Shown here piece by piece: positions 26,086 through 34,241 of a stretch of DNA of 64,000 nt (within the stretch, counting starts at the first letter, position 1; the number at the start of each line of letters is the position of its first letter). The position numbers were made by a program, and so were the translations under genes. The notes beneath the pieces are model-generated. The model was not told where the DNA came from and did not search any database. It saw nothing but the letters and a program-made list of their open reading frames with translations. Origin of the DNA: Halobacillus_A sp043497005 (GTDB lineage Bacteria; Bacillota; Bacilli; Bacillales; Halobacillaceae); NCBI RefSeq assembly GCF_043497005.1, contig NZ_JBIEKE010000003.1, positions 754,767 through 818,766 of the forward strand, written 5' to 3'.

Positions 26086-26377
26086 AATTATTACTCACCT
26101 CCAAGGCCTGGACGAGTCTTAGGGATACTACACCAGGAGTGGCACCAAAGTCATTAACTTGAAAATCCGCCTGCACCCCATGCTGATCACAAAAACGCTC
26201 AATTACCTTCTTCCATGTGTCATTGAAACCTGTCATCCCAGTTCTTACTTTAATTTTAATACGCGGTTCTTTTGCAGGAGTTACGAGTACTTCTAAATCT
26301 CCAGACCCTACCACCCCTACATGTGCTTTTTTTGAAATTTTCTTTTCAGCAGGATACTCAAATATCATAGTTTCCAC
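26072..26377 (-). CDS. mdcC: Malonate decarboxylase acyl carrier protein MdcC
   Basis: This 101-residue carrier begins METMIFEYPAEKKISKKAHV, and the prosthetic-group Ser lies in GVVGSGDLEVLV (about residue 25). It carries the acetyl/malonyl group on a triphosphoribosyl-dephospho-CoA arm supplied by MdcB and MdcG. GTG start at 26377 with GGGAGGA upstream. It lies between mdcB and mdcDE. Confidence 0.9.
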   Translation of the reverse strand: METMIFEYPAEKKISKKAHVGVVGSGDLEVLVTPAKEPRIKIKVRTGMTGFNDTWKKVIERFCDQHGVQADFQVNDFGATPGVVSLRLVQALEVSNNYEDA

Positions 26378-26391
26378 TTTTTTATCCTCCC

Positions 26392-27261
26392 TTAATTTAC
26401 AGACATCGTTCGATCTTTAAGAGACCTATGAATGTTTAATCGATCCAGAAATAAAGCAGCCGCCAGTAAATCAGCACTTCCACCCGGGGAACTATTGTAT
26501 TGCAGCAGTAAATGATTCAACTCATTTAACTCCATACGCCCTTCCGGCATAGAAACCCCTCCGTTTTGCAATACTTGCCGGGCTTTTTCCTGTATTAAAC
26601 GCAATGCCAATAATCCCCCGCGGTGAAGAATGCAAGTATCTTCTAAACATGCAATTAAAGCTACTAAAGTATCCAGTCTTGCAGAAGACTCCGAACCTCC
26701 TTTTCTCCTCGATTCACTAAGCTGAGGTAAAGCTACATTTATTAAGCTGGGAAATCCCGAGGTTGCTTCTCCTCTCGCTCCCTTTACACCTAGTCTCTTA
26801 TAAAGCTTAGAACCATTTGTAAAGATTTCAGGAGCAAAACGATCTGGAAAACGTGAGATATAAGATGCTGTCTCAACAATTTTTTTTATACTCGTTCCTG
26901 GTTTATTTACGGCAGCTCCTGAAGTTAAAAGACCGATTCCCCAAATAGCACCTTTGTGAGTGTTTACACCACCTGTAGCTTTCATCATCTCTTTTTCTCC
27001 CTCACGCCCAATCTCGGCAATTTCTTCACGAAGTTTCTGGCTCGGCTCTCTCTTATAAGAAATTTCGGCAATATTAGCAAACGTTTCTTTTAAAGAAAAT
27101 GATGATTTAATCATTAAATCAAAGTTCATATCCTTATGTGCCCCTCGATCCTGGGGATCTACAAGTCCCGGCTTAGGAGCAAGCTCCGCTTCCTGAACCA
27201 ATGAGTCAACTGCCCAATCACTTAACATTTTCCTGCATTCTTCAGCGCTACTCCAATTCAT
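26392..27261 (-). CDS. mdcB: Triphosphoribosyl-dephospho-CoA synthase MdcB
   Basis: This 289-residue CitG-family enzyme makes the MdcC prosthetic group from dephospho-CoA and ATP. Motifs: ELAPKPGLVDPQDRGAHKDM, GVNTHKGAIWGIGLLTSGAA, LNHLLLQYNSSPGGSADLLA. The ATG at 27261 is chosen (AAGGAGG 7 bp upstream); an upstream Met six codons earlier lies on the SD. The gap to mdcA is 11 bp. Confidence 0.9.
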   Translation of the reverse strand: MNWSSAEECRKMLSDWAVDSLVQEAELAPKPGLVDPQDRGAHKDMNFDLMIKSSFSLKETFANIAEISYKREPSQKLREEIAEIGREGEKEMMKATGGVNTHKGAIWGIGLLTSGAAVNKPGTSIKKIVETASYISRFPDRFAPEIFTNGSKLYKRLGVKGARGEATSGFPSLINVALPQLSESRRKGGSESSARLDTLVALIACLEDTCILHRGGLLALRLIQEKARQVLQNGGVSMPEGRMELNELNHLLLQYNSSPGGSADLLAAALFLDRLNIHRSLKDRTMSVN

Positions 27262-27272
27262 GGGGGTCCTCC

Positions 27273-28934
27273 TTACCAACTTTGAAACTTCTCAGGGGGC
27301 TGATAGAGACCGCCTGACCATTCCACAAGTTCTTCTACATTTTTAGCGGCCAGCAGAGACCGGGTTGCTTCAGAACGTCGGACTCCAATATCTTCCGGAA
27401 AAGCAACGATTCCCTGTTCCCGCAGACGATTAGTTAATTTACTAGAATTATTCATGCCTACCGGTGTAACACCTGCAATCGCAGCTATTGCCTGTCGGCG
27501 TTCTTCTAAACTATTAGCTTTATACAAATAAGCGATTCCTTCTTCTGTTACTACGTGAGTAACGTCATCTCCATAAATCATAACTGGAGCCGTAGCTAAG
27601 CCGGCTTCTTTTTTTACGTCAATTGCATCCAATGATTCCACAAAGACTGGCGTATTCCCGGTTTGATGAGTCTCTACTACCTGTACCACCAGCTTTTTAC
27701 CACGAGCTAAAGGATCATTTGAATTAATCATATTGAGCCAGGCCGGGGTCGAGTGACGTCTCCCACCAGGGTCATGTCCCATATTAGGAGCTCCTCCAAA
27801 TCCGGCCAGTCTTCCTTTAGTAACGGTGGAGGAATTACCAGTGGCATCTATTTGCAAGCTGGACCCCACAAATAGATCAACCGCATATTGTCCGGCCAGC
27901 TGGGAAAGCGTTCGATTCGATCGAAGGCTTCCATCCGGTCCTGTGAAAAACACATCCGGGCGCTGAGAAGTGTAATTTTCCATACCAACTTCTCCTCCAA
28001 AACAGTGAATGCTTTCCACCCAGCCTGATTCGATGGCCGGGATCATAGTAGGGTGAGGATTTAAAGCCCAATGCTTGCATATTTCCCCTTTTAATCCTAA
28101 CGATTCTCCATAAGTAGGAAGCAGCAGCTCAATAGCTGCTGTGTTATAGCCCACCCCGTGATTAAGAGACTGAACATTATGCTTCTCATAAACCCCCCGA
28201 ATGGTCATCATCGCTAATAAAACCTGAATGTCTGTAATGTGTCTGGGATCTCTCGTAAATAAAGGTTCAAGTTGATAAGGTTCATCAGCTTCCACTACAA
28301 AATCCACCCAGGAGCCAGGAATATCTACTCGAGGCAGGTCATCTGATATTTCGTTCACTTGAGCGATTACAATCCCATCACGAAAGGCCGCCGCTTCTAC
28401 CAGTGTAGGGGTTTCTTCCGTGTTGGCCCCTGTGTACAGGTTCCCATCACTGTCAGCTTTGTCTGCGGCTACAAGTGCTACCGAAGGAATTAAATCTATA
28501 AATAGACGACCATATAATTCAATATAAGTGTGTATTTCTCCCATCGTTAACTCTTTGTCTTCAATCATTTGAGCAATTCTCAAGCTTTGCGGCCCTGCAT
28601 AAGCAAAATCTACCTTATTTGCAATTCCTCGTTCAAAAATGTCCAGATGCTCCGGTCTGGAAATGCTTGAGAGAATCATATGTAGATTATGAACCTTATC
28701 AGCATTTACATGGGCAAGTGCTTGGGATAGAAAAGAAGCCTGTTTCTGGTTATTTCCTTCCATTACGACGCGGTCTCCGGGAGAAATAACCTTTTCTAAA
28801 ACTTCGACAATTTTGTCTGTGGGAATAATTCTTCCGTCTGTAACCATATTTACTTGATCGATTCGTTTCTTTTTAGCATCTCTTCTGGTGGTCCAGATTC
28901 TGGCTTTTTTCTCTGTCTGAATATCAATTGTCAT
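27273..28934 (-). CDS. mdcA: Malonate decarboxylase alpha subunit (acetyl-S-ACP:malonate ACP transferase) MdcA
   Basis: This 553-residue CoA-transferase-like subunit exchanges acetyl for malonyl on MdcC. Family motifs: MEGNNQKQASFLSQALAHVN, VAADKADSDGNLYTGANTEE, GFGGAPNMGHDPGGRRHSTP. Length is normal for MdcA. It is the second gene of the operon, after mdcH. Confidence 0.92.
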   Translation of the reverse strand: MTIDIQTEKKARIWTTRRDAKKKRIDQVNMVTDGRIIPTDKIVEVLEKVISPGDRVVMEGNNQKQASFLSQALAHVNADKVHNLHMILSSISRPEHLDIFERGIANKVDFAYAGPQSLRIAQMIEDKELTMGEIHTYIELYGRLFIDLIPSVALVAADKADSDGNLYTGANTEETPTLVEAAAFRDGIVIAQVNEISDDLPRVDIPGSWVDFVVEADEPYQLEPLFTRDPRHITDIQVLLAMMTIRGVYEKHNVQSLNHGVGYNTAAIELLLPTYGESLGLKGEICKHWALNPHPTMIPAIESGWVESIHCFGGEVGMENYTSQRPDVFFTGPDGSLRSNRTLSQLAGQYAVDLFVGSSLQIDATGNSSTVTKGRLAGFGGAPNMGHDPGGRRHSTPAWLNMINSNDPLARGKKLVVQVVETHQTGNTPVFVESLDAIDVKKEAGLATAPVMIYGDDVTHVVTEEGIAYLYKANSLEERRQAIAAIAGVTPVGMNNSSKLTNRLREQGIVAFPEDIGVRRSEATRSLLAAKNVEELVEWSGGLYQPPEKFQSW

Positions 28935-28953
28935 TTTCTTCTCTCCTTTTCGA

Positions 28954-29880
28954 TTAATTATTCAACCTATGAGCAAGCACTGCAGCTGTATGCGGCCCGC
29001 TGTCTGAGATAGATAGCCCTCTTGCTGCTGGAAAAGACTGATTCACTAAGCCTGTAAGGACATTACCAGGCGGCATTTCTATAAACAATCGGACACCCAG
29101 TTCGTATAACAAAGAGGTAGCTTCGTGCCATTTAACAGATTGGGAAACATTCCAGGCCAGATCTCCTTTGATTGCTTCACTTGTTCTCAATATTCGTCCT
29201 CGCCTATTACCAGCAAAAGGAATGACAGGTTTTCTCAGGGCAAGCCTCTCAAGCTCAGCTTCTAAACTTATGGATACATCCGAAAGCAGTGGACAATGAG
29301 AGGGAACACTGACCTCCAGAAGTTCTGCTCTTTGTGCATTGTTTTTTAGTGACAGCTTCGTAAATTCCTCTAACTCATTGAGTGAGCCGGCTATTGTAAT
29401 TTGCCTGGGACCATTCATATTTGCCAAATAAATATATTTATCTTCTTCGGCAAAATTCTGAAGGAGCTGTCTCACTTTCGTTTCCGTTAATCCTAATACA
29501 ACAGCCATCCCATAACCTTCTGGAAACGCACTTTCCATCAGTTCCCCTCGCTTACGAACCAAGCGGACGGCATCTTTAAAATCTAAAACACCTGAGATTA
29601 CTGCAGCACCAAAGGTTCCTACCGAGTGGCCCGCTACATAACCTGGAACAGCTTTTTCCTTTATCATCAACCGTGCCGCAGCAACTCCAGAAACCAGCAG
29701 GCATACTTGGGAAGCAACCGTAGACTCTAATCTTACGGGAGCATCCCACTGGTAAACGCTTTCATTTAAAACTTCACTAGCTTCATCTAAAGTTCTTTTG
29801 ACTTCTGGATGTACTGGTAAATTGTTCAGCATGAAAGGCTGTTGTGATCCTTGGCCTGGGAAGAGAAAAGCTGTTGACAT
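28954..29880 (-). CDS. mdcH: Malonyl-CoA:ACP transacylase-like MdcH
   Basis: This 308-residue protein of the FabD fold has FLFPGQGSQQP, the catalytic Ser in GHSVGTFGAAV (about residue 92), and a conserved His in SVPSHCPLL. In malonate decarboxylase clusters it charges the carrier from malonyl-CoA to start the cycle. It is the first structural gene of the operon. A GTCGAC-containing operator candidate lies 25-40 bp upstream. Confidence 0.85.
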   Translation of the reverse strand: MSTAFLFPGQGSQQPFMLNNLPVHPEVKRTLDEASEVLNESVYQWDAPVRLESTVASQVCLLVSGVAAARLMIKEKAVPGYVAGHSVGTFGAAVISGVLDFKDAVRLVRKRGELMESAFPEGYGMAVVLGLTETKVRQLLQNFAEEDKYIYLANMNGPRQITIAGSLNELEEFTKLSLKNNAQRAELLEVSVPSHCPLLSDVSISLEAELERLALRKPVIPFAGNRRGRILRTSEAIKGDLAWNVSQSVKWHEATSLLYELGVRLFIEMPPGNVLTGLVNQSFPAARGLSISDSGPHTAAVLAHRLNN

Positions 29881-29905
29881 AGAATCCCCCTCTTTTTTAA
29901 GATTA

Positions 29906-29921
29906 GTCGTCAGTCGACCAA
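29906..29921. promoter_or_regulatory. Candidate GntR operator 3 (before mdcH)
   Basis: CGTCAGTCGACCAA shares the GTCGAC core and flanks with two sites in the GntR-madL divergent region. Confidence 0.45.
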
Positions 29922-29948
29922 ATATAATATAAAGAAAAAGGGATTGTA

Positions 29949-30635
29949 TTACCCTTCTTTTTCTTTTTCTTTATATTGTATTTGATTATCAAACAGCTGG
30001 GTTTGGATGCTAGTAATAACGTCGTAGTTATGCTGCTGTAAGAGTTCTGCCGCTTCATCGACCTTGTTTTTATTTAGAAGATCAACTAATATTTTATGCT
30101 CTCTCACAGATTTTTTAATATTTCCTTCGCCTCCAAAAGAAATATTCTGCACCCGCAGTAAAGGCAGTTCCAGACGGGAGTACATTTTTTTAATCGTTTC
30201 ACTTTTACTCATTTCAATTAAGCTCCAGTGGAAGGAATGATTTAGCTCTGTGTAATTAGTGGTGTCTTTTTCTGAAATCATCTTCTCATATAGAGCTTCC
30301 ATTTCGTTTAAAGTACTCTGTTCTACACCTTTTTCTTTAATCCGTTTCATTGCTAAAGCTTCGAGCATAATTCTTACTTCAAGCAAATCATTGATCTCGT
30401 GTTCAGTATGCTCTTTAACTATTGCCCCTTTTCTGGGAATCCTCTCTACTAAACCTTCAATTGTGAGCAGATATATAGCTTCCCTTACTGGGGCACGGCT
30501 CGTTCCATACTCAGCAGCATATACATTTTCTACTATTTTCTCCCCCGGTTTTAATTCCCCTAAAATAATTTGTTCACTGATACGCTCAGCAATTTGATTA
30601 GATAGAGCATTATAATTAAGACTTGATTGACTCAT
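29949..30635 (-). CDS. GntR-family (FadR/VanR group) regulator of malonate use
   Basis: This 228-residue protein has an N-terminal winged helix (RISEQIILGELKPGEKIVEN, YGTSRAPVREAIYLLTIEGL) and an all-helical FCD ligand domain with metal-type residues (DLLEVRIMLEALAMKRIKE; HSFHWSLIEMS; REHKILVDLLN). It lies between the mdc operon and the divergent madLM genes. It probably binds the GTCGAC sites and responds to malonate or malonyl-CoA (inference). Confidence 0.85.
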   Translation of the reverse strand: MSQSSLNYNALSNQIAERISEQIILGELKPGEKIVENVYAAEYGTSRAPVREAIYLLTIEGLVERIPRKGAIVKEHTEHEINDLLEVRIMLEALAMKRIKEKGVEQSTLNEMEALYEKMISEKDTTNYTELNHSFHWSLIEMSKSETIKKMYSRLELPLLRVQNISFGGEGNIKKSVREHKILVDLLNKNKVDEAAELLQQHNYDVITSIQTQLFDNQIQYKEKEKEG

Positions 30636-30658
30636 AGGGAACCTCCTTCCCAGCTTTC

Positions 30659-30675
30659 AGTTGTCGACTGTCGAT
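30659..30675. promoter_or_regulatory. Candidate GntR operator 1
   Basis: GTTGTCGACTGTCGAT, just upstream of the GntR gene start, shares its core with the sites at 29906 and 30777. Confidence 0.45.
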
Positions 30676-30734
30676 TAAATTGTACAATAAATAGTTTAAT
30701 GATTCAATATTTTTAGAAAATTTGCAAAAAAGGT

Positions 30735-30817
30735 TTGCATTTCTATTCATCTTTATCTATGATGGGGAATATGAAACGGTCGACAGTTGATCATCGGCTA
30801 AAATGTAAACGCTTTCT
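30735..30817 (+). promoter_or_regulatory. madLM promoter with GntR site and CcpA cre site
   Basis: TTGCAT (30735-30740), 17 bp, TATGAT (30758-30763). Downstream come GGTCGACAGTTGAT (30778-30791, third GTCGAC site) and TGTAAACGCTTTCT (30804-30817), a full match to the cre consensus TGWAARCGYTWWCW. Both lie after the expected start point, so GntR and CcpA would act as roadblocks. The rest of the about 180-bp leader to madL shows no riboswitch I recognise. Confidence 0.6.
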
Positions 30818-30995
30818 AAAAAGGGAGGGATAATCTGTAAAACATTTTAGTATCGTCAATAATTTTCAAAAGCCTTTAGGACACCCTGAGAATTGCTTTA
30901 TCTACTGCTTGTGTTGTTGAATTATGAATTATAAATAAATGGTCAAAGTCAGGAACACCTGGATAAACAAAAATTAAAAGATGAGGTGAAATAAC

Positions 30996-31409
30996 TTGGT
31001 TATTTACGGAGTGGCCCTGTTAGCCATTTGTATGTTGCTTGGCGTGGTTGCCGGAGAGTTATTGGGAGTAGCTATTGGCATTGAAGCGAATGTTGGCGGT
31101 GTAGGCATAGCCATGGTGATTCTTGTTCTATTAATAGACTACCTTAAAAAGAATAATAAATTAAATGTTAAATCACAGGAAGGTATGGGTTTTTGGGGAG
31201 CCATGTATATTCCAATTGTTATTGCTATGGCTGCCAATCAAAATGTTGTAGCAGCTCTTGATGGAGGACCTTTGGCTGCAGTTGCTGGAATTGCTGCCGT
31301 TATTGTTAGCTGGGCCATGGTTCCATTACTTAGCAGGATCGGTAAAGAAAAATCCACATTTTCGAATGAAGAGCTAGGAGGAGCAGACAATGTTCGAAAT
31401 ATTAAGTGA
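30996..31409 (+). CDS. madL: Malonate transporter subunit MadL
   Basis: This 137-residue protein has four hydrophobic segments (YGVALLAICMLLGVVAGELL; GVGIAMVILVLLIDYL; GAMYIPIVIAMAANQNVV). It is the small subunit of the MadLM malonate:cation symporter. TTG start with GAGGTGA about 7 bp upstream. It overlaps madM by 20 bp. Divergent from the GntR gene and the mdc operon. Confidence 0.88.
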   Translation: MVIYGVALLAICMLLGVVAGELLGVAIGIEANVGGVGIAMVILVLLIDYLKKNNKLNVKSQEGMGFWGAMYIPIVIAMAANQNVVAALDGGPLAAVAGIAAVIVSWAMVPLLSRIGKEKSTFSNEELGGADNVRNIK

Positions 31410-32151
31410 TACATTTTCGGAAAATGGGCTTATTGTTTCTTTTGCAGTGGTTGGAATTACAATCTATTTATCCTATTATCTATCAGACAAGCTTACTCGC
31501 GGAAGAATACATGGGTCTGCCATTGCCATCATAGTCGGACTCGTACTCGCATATATCGGCGGAATAAGTACCGGGGGCGAAAATGGACTTGCAGATATCG
31601 GGATCTTTACCGGGATCGGACTAATGGGCGGCGGAATGCTGAGAGATTTCGCTATTGTTGCTACTGCTTTTGGAGCCAACCTGGATGAAATTAAAAAGGC
31701 AGGATTGCCAGGAATAATTTCTTTAGTGGTGGGTGTCATATTGTCATTTATAGTTGGTGTAATTATAGCCTTTTTGTTTGGGTATACGGATCCTGTCAGC
31801 CTGACTACAATTGGTGCAGGAACAGCCACATACATAGTTGGCCCTGTAACCGGCACAGCTCTTGGGGCAAGTTCAGAAGTCATAGCTTTAAGTATTGCAG
31901 CTGGTTTGATTAAATCTATTTTGACAATGATTGGAACTCCTTTCATCGCTAAATATATTGGGTTAAATAATCCAAGGTCAGCCATCGTTTATGGTGGGCT
32001 TATGGGAACTACAAGCGGAGTAGCAGGAGGATTGGCAGCGACAGACCCAAAACTTGTACCTTATGGAGCCATGACAGCAACTTTCTATACGGGGCTTGGG
32101 TGCCTTTTAGCTCCATCTGTGTTGTTTTTAATAACCAGAACTATTTTTTAA
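31390..32151 (+). CDS. madM: Malonate transporter subunit MadM
   Basis: This 253-residue protein has about eight membrane helices, with GIFTGIGLMGGGMLRDFAIV, GAGTATYIVGPVTGTALGAS and GLMGTTSGVAGGLAATDPKL characteristic of MadM. With MadL it imports malonate for the decarboxylase. AGGAGG precedes the ATG. A strong terminator lies 12 bp after the stop. Confidence 0.9.
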   Translation: MFEILSDTFSENGLIVSFAVVGITIYLSYYLSDKLTRGRIHGSAIAIIVGLVLAYIGGISTGGENGLADIGIFTGIGLMGGGMLRDFAIVATAFGANLDEIKKAGLPGIISLVVGVILSFIVGVIIAFLFGYTDPVSLTTIGAGTATYIVGPVTGTALGASSEVIALSIAAGLIKSILTMIGTPFIAKYIGLNNPRSAIVYGGLMGTTSGVAGGLAATDPKLVPYGAMTATFYTGLGCLLAPSVLFLITRTIF

Positions 32152-32162
32152 TAGTTTTATAC

Positions 32163-32194
32163 AAAAAGCGCTTCCCTTTCAGAAGCGCTTTTTG
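32163..32194 (+). terminator. madLM terminator
   Basis: AAAAAGCGCTT and AAGCGCTTTTTG flank a short loop and end in TTTTT. Confidence 0.85.
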
Positions 32195-32300
32195 TACGAA
32201 ATATTTTCAAACTCTATTAGAAACCACAAGTAAATATCTGCTGCACCTTCATATAACGCAGCATAGCTCTAGCATGTCGTCCCTCTAATGTATAAGGGTT

Positions 32301-32396
32301 TTGCATTCTACATAGTTTCATTACTATATAAATAAGTTATATCCCCCTTCAGGAGAAACTTTTATTTAGGAGAGCAGACTTGCGTCTGCTTTTTTA
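32301..32396 (+). ncRNA. Candidate small RNA between madM and the kinase locus
   Basis: TTGCAT (32301-32306), 18 bp, TATATA (32325-32330) resemble a SigA promoter. About 60 bp after the expected start, AGCAGAC-TTGC-GTCTGCT plus TTTTT (32373-32395) is a terminator on the + strand. The predicted RNA carries an unpaired CCCCCTTC tract, potentially complementary to Shine-Dalgarno sequences. No frame of useful length lies inside. The rest of 32400-32635 shows nothing recognisable. Confidence 0.35.
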
Positions 32397-32635
32397 TTTT
32401 GGTTATTTTCTTTTCCCTTCGAGTCGTAAAACCCCACACCTTCTAACCTTGCAACAGGCAGGAAACCCTACTATGAGAACACTTCATGTTTTCCCCTTGA
32501 TGGAATGGATCCATATGGGTCTGATTTGTTACTAGAATTAAAACTCTTTTACGTTTGTAATCATTATATTTGTTTGCCTGATTAAGTGTATTACCATAAA
32601 CACATTCGCAGTTTTCCAGACGCTATTTCTATTTG

Positions 32636-32673
32636 ATAAAAAAACAAACGTAAACATCAACGTTTACGTTTGT
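32636..32673 (-). terminator. Terminator of kinase gene
   Basis: On the minus strand ACAAACGTAAAC and GTTTACGTTTGT form a 12-bp perfect stem followed by seven T. Confidence 0.85.
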
Positions 32674-32808
32674 GGATTGTGATTTTATACTTTACGAGAA
32701 TATACTACTTTAAAGTATTTTCACGCTCAAGGTCATTCTCTCTTTTAAGGAACAAATAATCGAGATTAATCCCCCGATTTTGTACCATTACTTCTCTCAT
32801 AGTTTTTA

Positions 32809-33471
32809 TCAACAATCCATACTGGCCTTTTCTTTCTGGCTGGGTACAGCTCTCTTCTTATAAATCTTGGATATCGTATTTAGGCAAAACGCTGGAAGCT
32901 TTTTCGGGAAAAAACGCCGCGAATAATAGCGGTCAAACGCCTGCTTCAAATCCTTCCACTGCGTGCAATTTTTCGTTTGCTTATAACGAGCCACGTCTAT
33001 CACCTTCACCGTGTCGTCCTTCGTTAAAAGCAAATTGTGCAGGTGAATGTCTGATGGGTTTAAGTTTTTTTTACGTGCAAATGCAATCGCCTTATCCACT
33101 TCGACGATGTGTCGGCGATGAATGCGCCTTCCTTCCAGTATGCATTGAAAAAGGGTCTTTCCCTCTATATAATCCATCACGAAATAATTAGTTCCGACCT
33201 CGTAAAGCGTTGGAAAATAGGAGCTTCCGGCAAGCCTGTCATAGATCTTTGCCTCAAGCTCGGCAAGATGCTCAAAAGGTGGATAAAATACTTTGATCGC
33301 CTTCTTCACATGCGGAAGCTTGAACACATAGGCACTTCTTCCGCTGCCGACGAGTTGCAACCGACAATCATAGGTTTTGAGCACCATTTTTCTCTCGCAG
33401 ACCAAAAACCTTACACTATCAGCAAGGGCTTTGTATTCTTGACTTGAAACCACCGAAGCGACGTCCTTCAT
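32809..33471 (-). CDS. Ser/Thr protein kinase-like protein (YrzF-type)
   Basis: This 220-residue kinase-fold protein has a glycine loop VGSGRSAYVFKL, Lys in KKAIKVFYPP and Glu-rich alphaC, hinge NYFVMDYIEGKTL, a catalytic-loop region DIHLHNLLL (Asp and Asn kept, as in RIO/aminoglycoside-type kinases), and VKVIDVAR in place of DFG. The ATG at 33471 (AGGTGG upstream) gives MKDVASVVSSQEYKAL. The second gene after a putative Mn2+ riboswitch, 10 bp behind a 41-residue basic protein. It probably phosphorylates a protein or small molecule; the substrate is unknown. Confidence 0.7.
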   Translation of the reverse strand: MKDVASVVSSQEYKALADSVRFLVCERKMVLKTYDCRLQLVGSGRSAYVFKLPHVKKAIKVFYPPFEHLAELEAKIYDRLAGSSYFPTLYEVGTNYFVMDYIEGKTLFQCILEGRRIHRRHIVEVDKAIAFARKKNLNPSDIHLHNLLLTKDDTVKVIDVARYKQTKNCTQWKDLKQAFDRYYSRRFFPKKLPAFCLNTISKIYKKRAVPSQKEKASMDC

Positions 33472-33481
33472 TCCTTTCCAC

Positions 33482-33607
33482 CTACCTCTTTTTCTGACCC
33501 TTTCGCTTTGCAATTTCCTTTTGAATGACTGGCCATACATGCTTCTGAGCCTCGCGCAAACCTTTCTTCACAGCCTTGTTCTTTAATAGTTTTGATATCT
33601 TGGACAT
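33482..33607 (-). CDS. 41-residue highly basic protein
   Basis: The ATG at 33607 with GGGAGG 8 bp upstream opens MSKISKLLKNKAVKKGLREA, continuing to VIQKEIAKRKGQKKR. Nearly a third of residues are Lys or Arg and the whole can form an amphipathic helix. The stop lies 10 bp before the kinase start, so the two are almost certainly co-translated. No family recognised. It might be a kinase substrate, activator or nucleic-acid-binding peptide (inference). Confidence 0.6.
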   Translation of the reverse strand: MSKISKLLKNKAVKKGLREAQKHVWPVIQKEIAKRKGQKKR

Positions 33608-33669
33608 TTGAGTACCCTCCCTTGTTTTCCAAAAGAAAAAGAGACTTCAAACAGCCAGCAGTCTCCAAT

Positions 33670-33805
33670 AAAAAAATAAAAAGAGACCTTTGCCGGCAGA
33701 ATGCATGGCAAAGGTCTCGCTAACAACTGTGATGTTGCCAACAATGCCGAGGACATTTGTCCTGTAATGACGACAGTTGTTGAACAGCTACTCCCCTTTG
33801 GGGTG
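33670..33805 (-). promoter_or_regulatory. yybP-ykoY (Mn2+) riboswitch with terminator
   Basis: The minus-strand RNA contains the class hallmarks in order: CAAAGGGGAGTAGC, then ACTGTCGTCA, then AGCGAGACCTTTGCC, so that CAAAGG can pair with CCTTTG as P1. GAGACCTTTGCC is also one arm of a terminator (33683-33718, GGCAAAGGTCTC plus a long T-run). This gives the usual mutually exclusive expression platform, in which Mn2+ favours read-through. A second hairpin with T-run (GAGACT/AGTCTC, 33641-33665) follows before the 41-residue gene. No mntP/TerC/P-ATPase gene follows here. Confidence 0.8.
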
Positions 33806-34022
33806 AAATTATAAGGTTCTTACGCTTACTATAGGATCTTATCCTGTCGCCGTCAATGGTATTTTTCGGAAGTAGATGAGCTAATGTAAGCTTGATTTGG
33901 GTCTCGCCAACATTATCACTTAACGTAGAGCCTCTCCGGGCAATATTACAAGCCAGGAAGCCAGATTCCTTGGAGCATCGATTGACCTTCTTTGGATGCT
34001 TCCAAGAAGGGAAGTGACACTT

Positions 34023-34070
34023 ATGGATATCGAAAACATATTAAACGCTATGATTTCTTTTGGGATGTGA
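34023..34070 (+). pseudogene. Holin-like toxin mini-frame, degenerate
   Basis: ATG with GGGAAGTG upstream reads MDIENILNAMISFGM, then a stop; one extra base would continue FVVD. LxxMISFGxFVV is the start pattern of the small putative holin-like/type I toxins of Bacillus. A CTTGGAGCATC/GATGCTTCCAAG hairpin lies just upstream (about 33970-34012). Weak evidence. The rest of 33806-34208 shows no gene. Confidence 0.25.
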
Positions 34071-34208
34071 GTTGTCGATTAATTTAAAGAGCTTTTAAAA
34101 ATGTTGAATTTAGTTAATACACCCGTATCATATACGGCCCCCTTAGTAAGAAATCAAGAAAAGAATAGTGGAAAGAACTGGACTCGCCCTTCCTGCCCCT
34201 TTCTATAC

Positions 34209-34241
34209 AAAAAGTGGAACTTATCGAAGCTCCACTTTTTT
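34209..34241 (-). terminator. Terminator of pgs/cap operon
   Basis: On the minus strand AAAAAAGTGGA...TCCACTTTTT, directly after the capD stop. Confidence 0.75.

Noticed and set aside
31476..31985. 169-codon minus-strand frame opposite madM
   Set aside because: Low-complexity shadow of a hydrophobic gene, no SD.
32636..32673. Palindrome CAAACGTAAAC..GTTTACGTTTG considered as an operator
   Set aside because: The seven-T tract on the minus strand after the kinase gene makes a terminator the simpler explanation.
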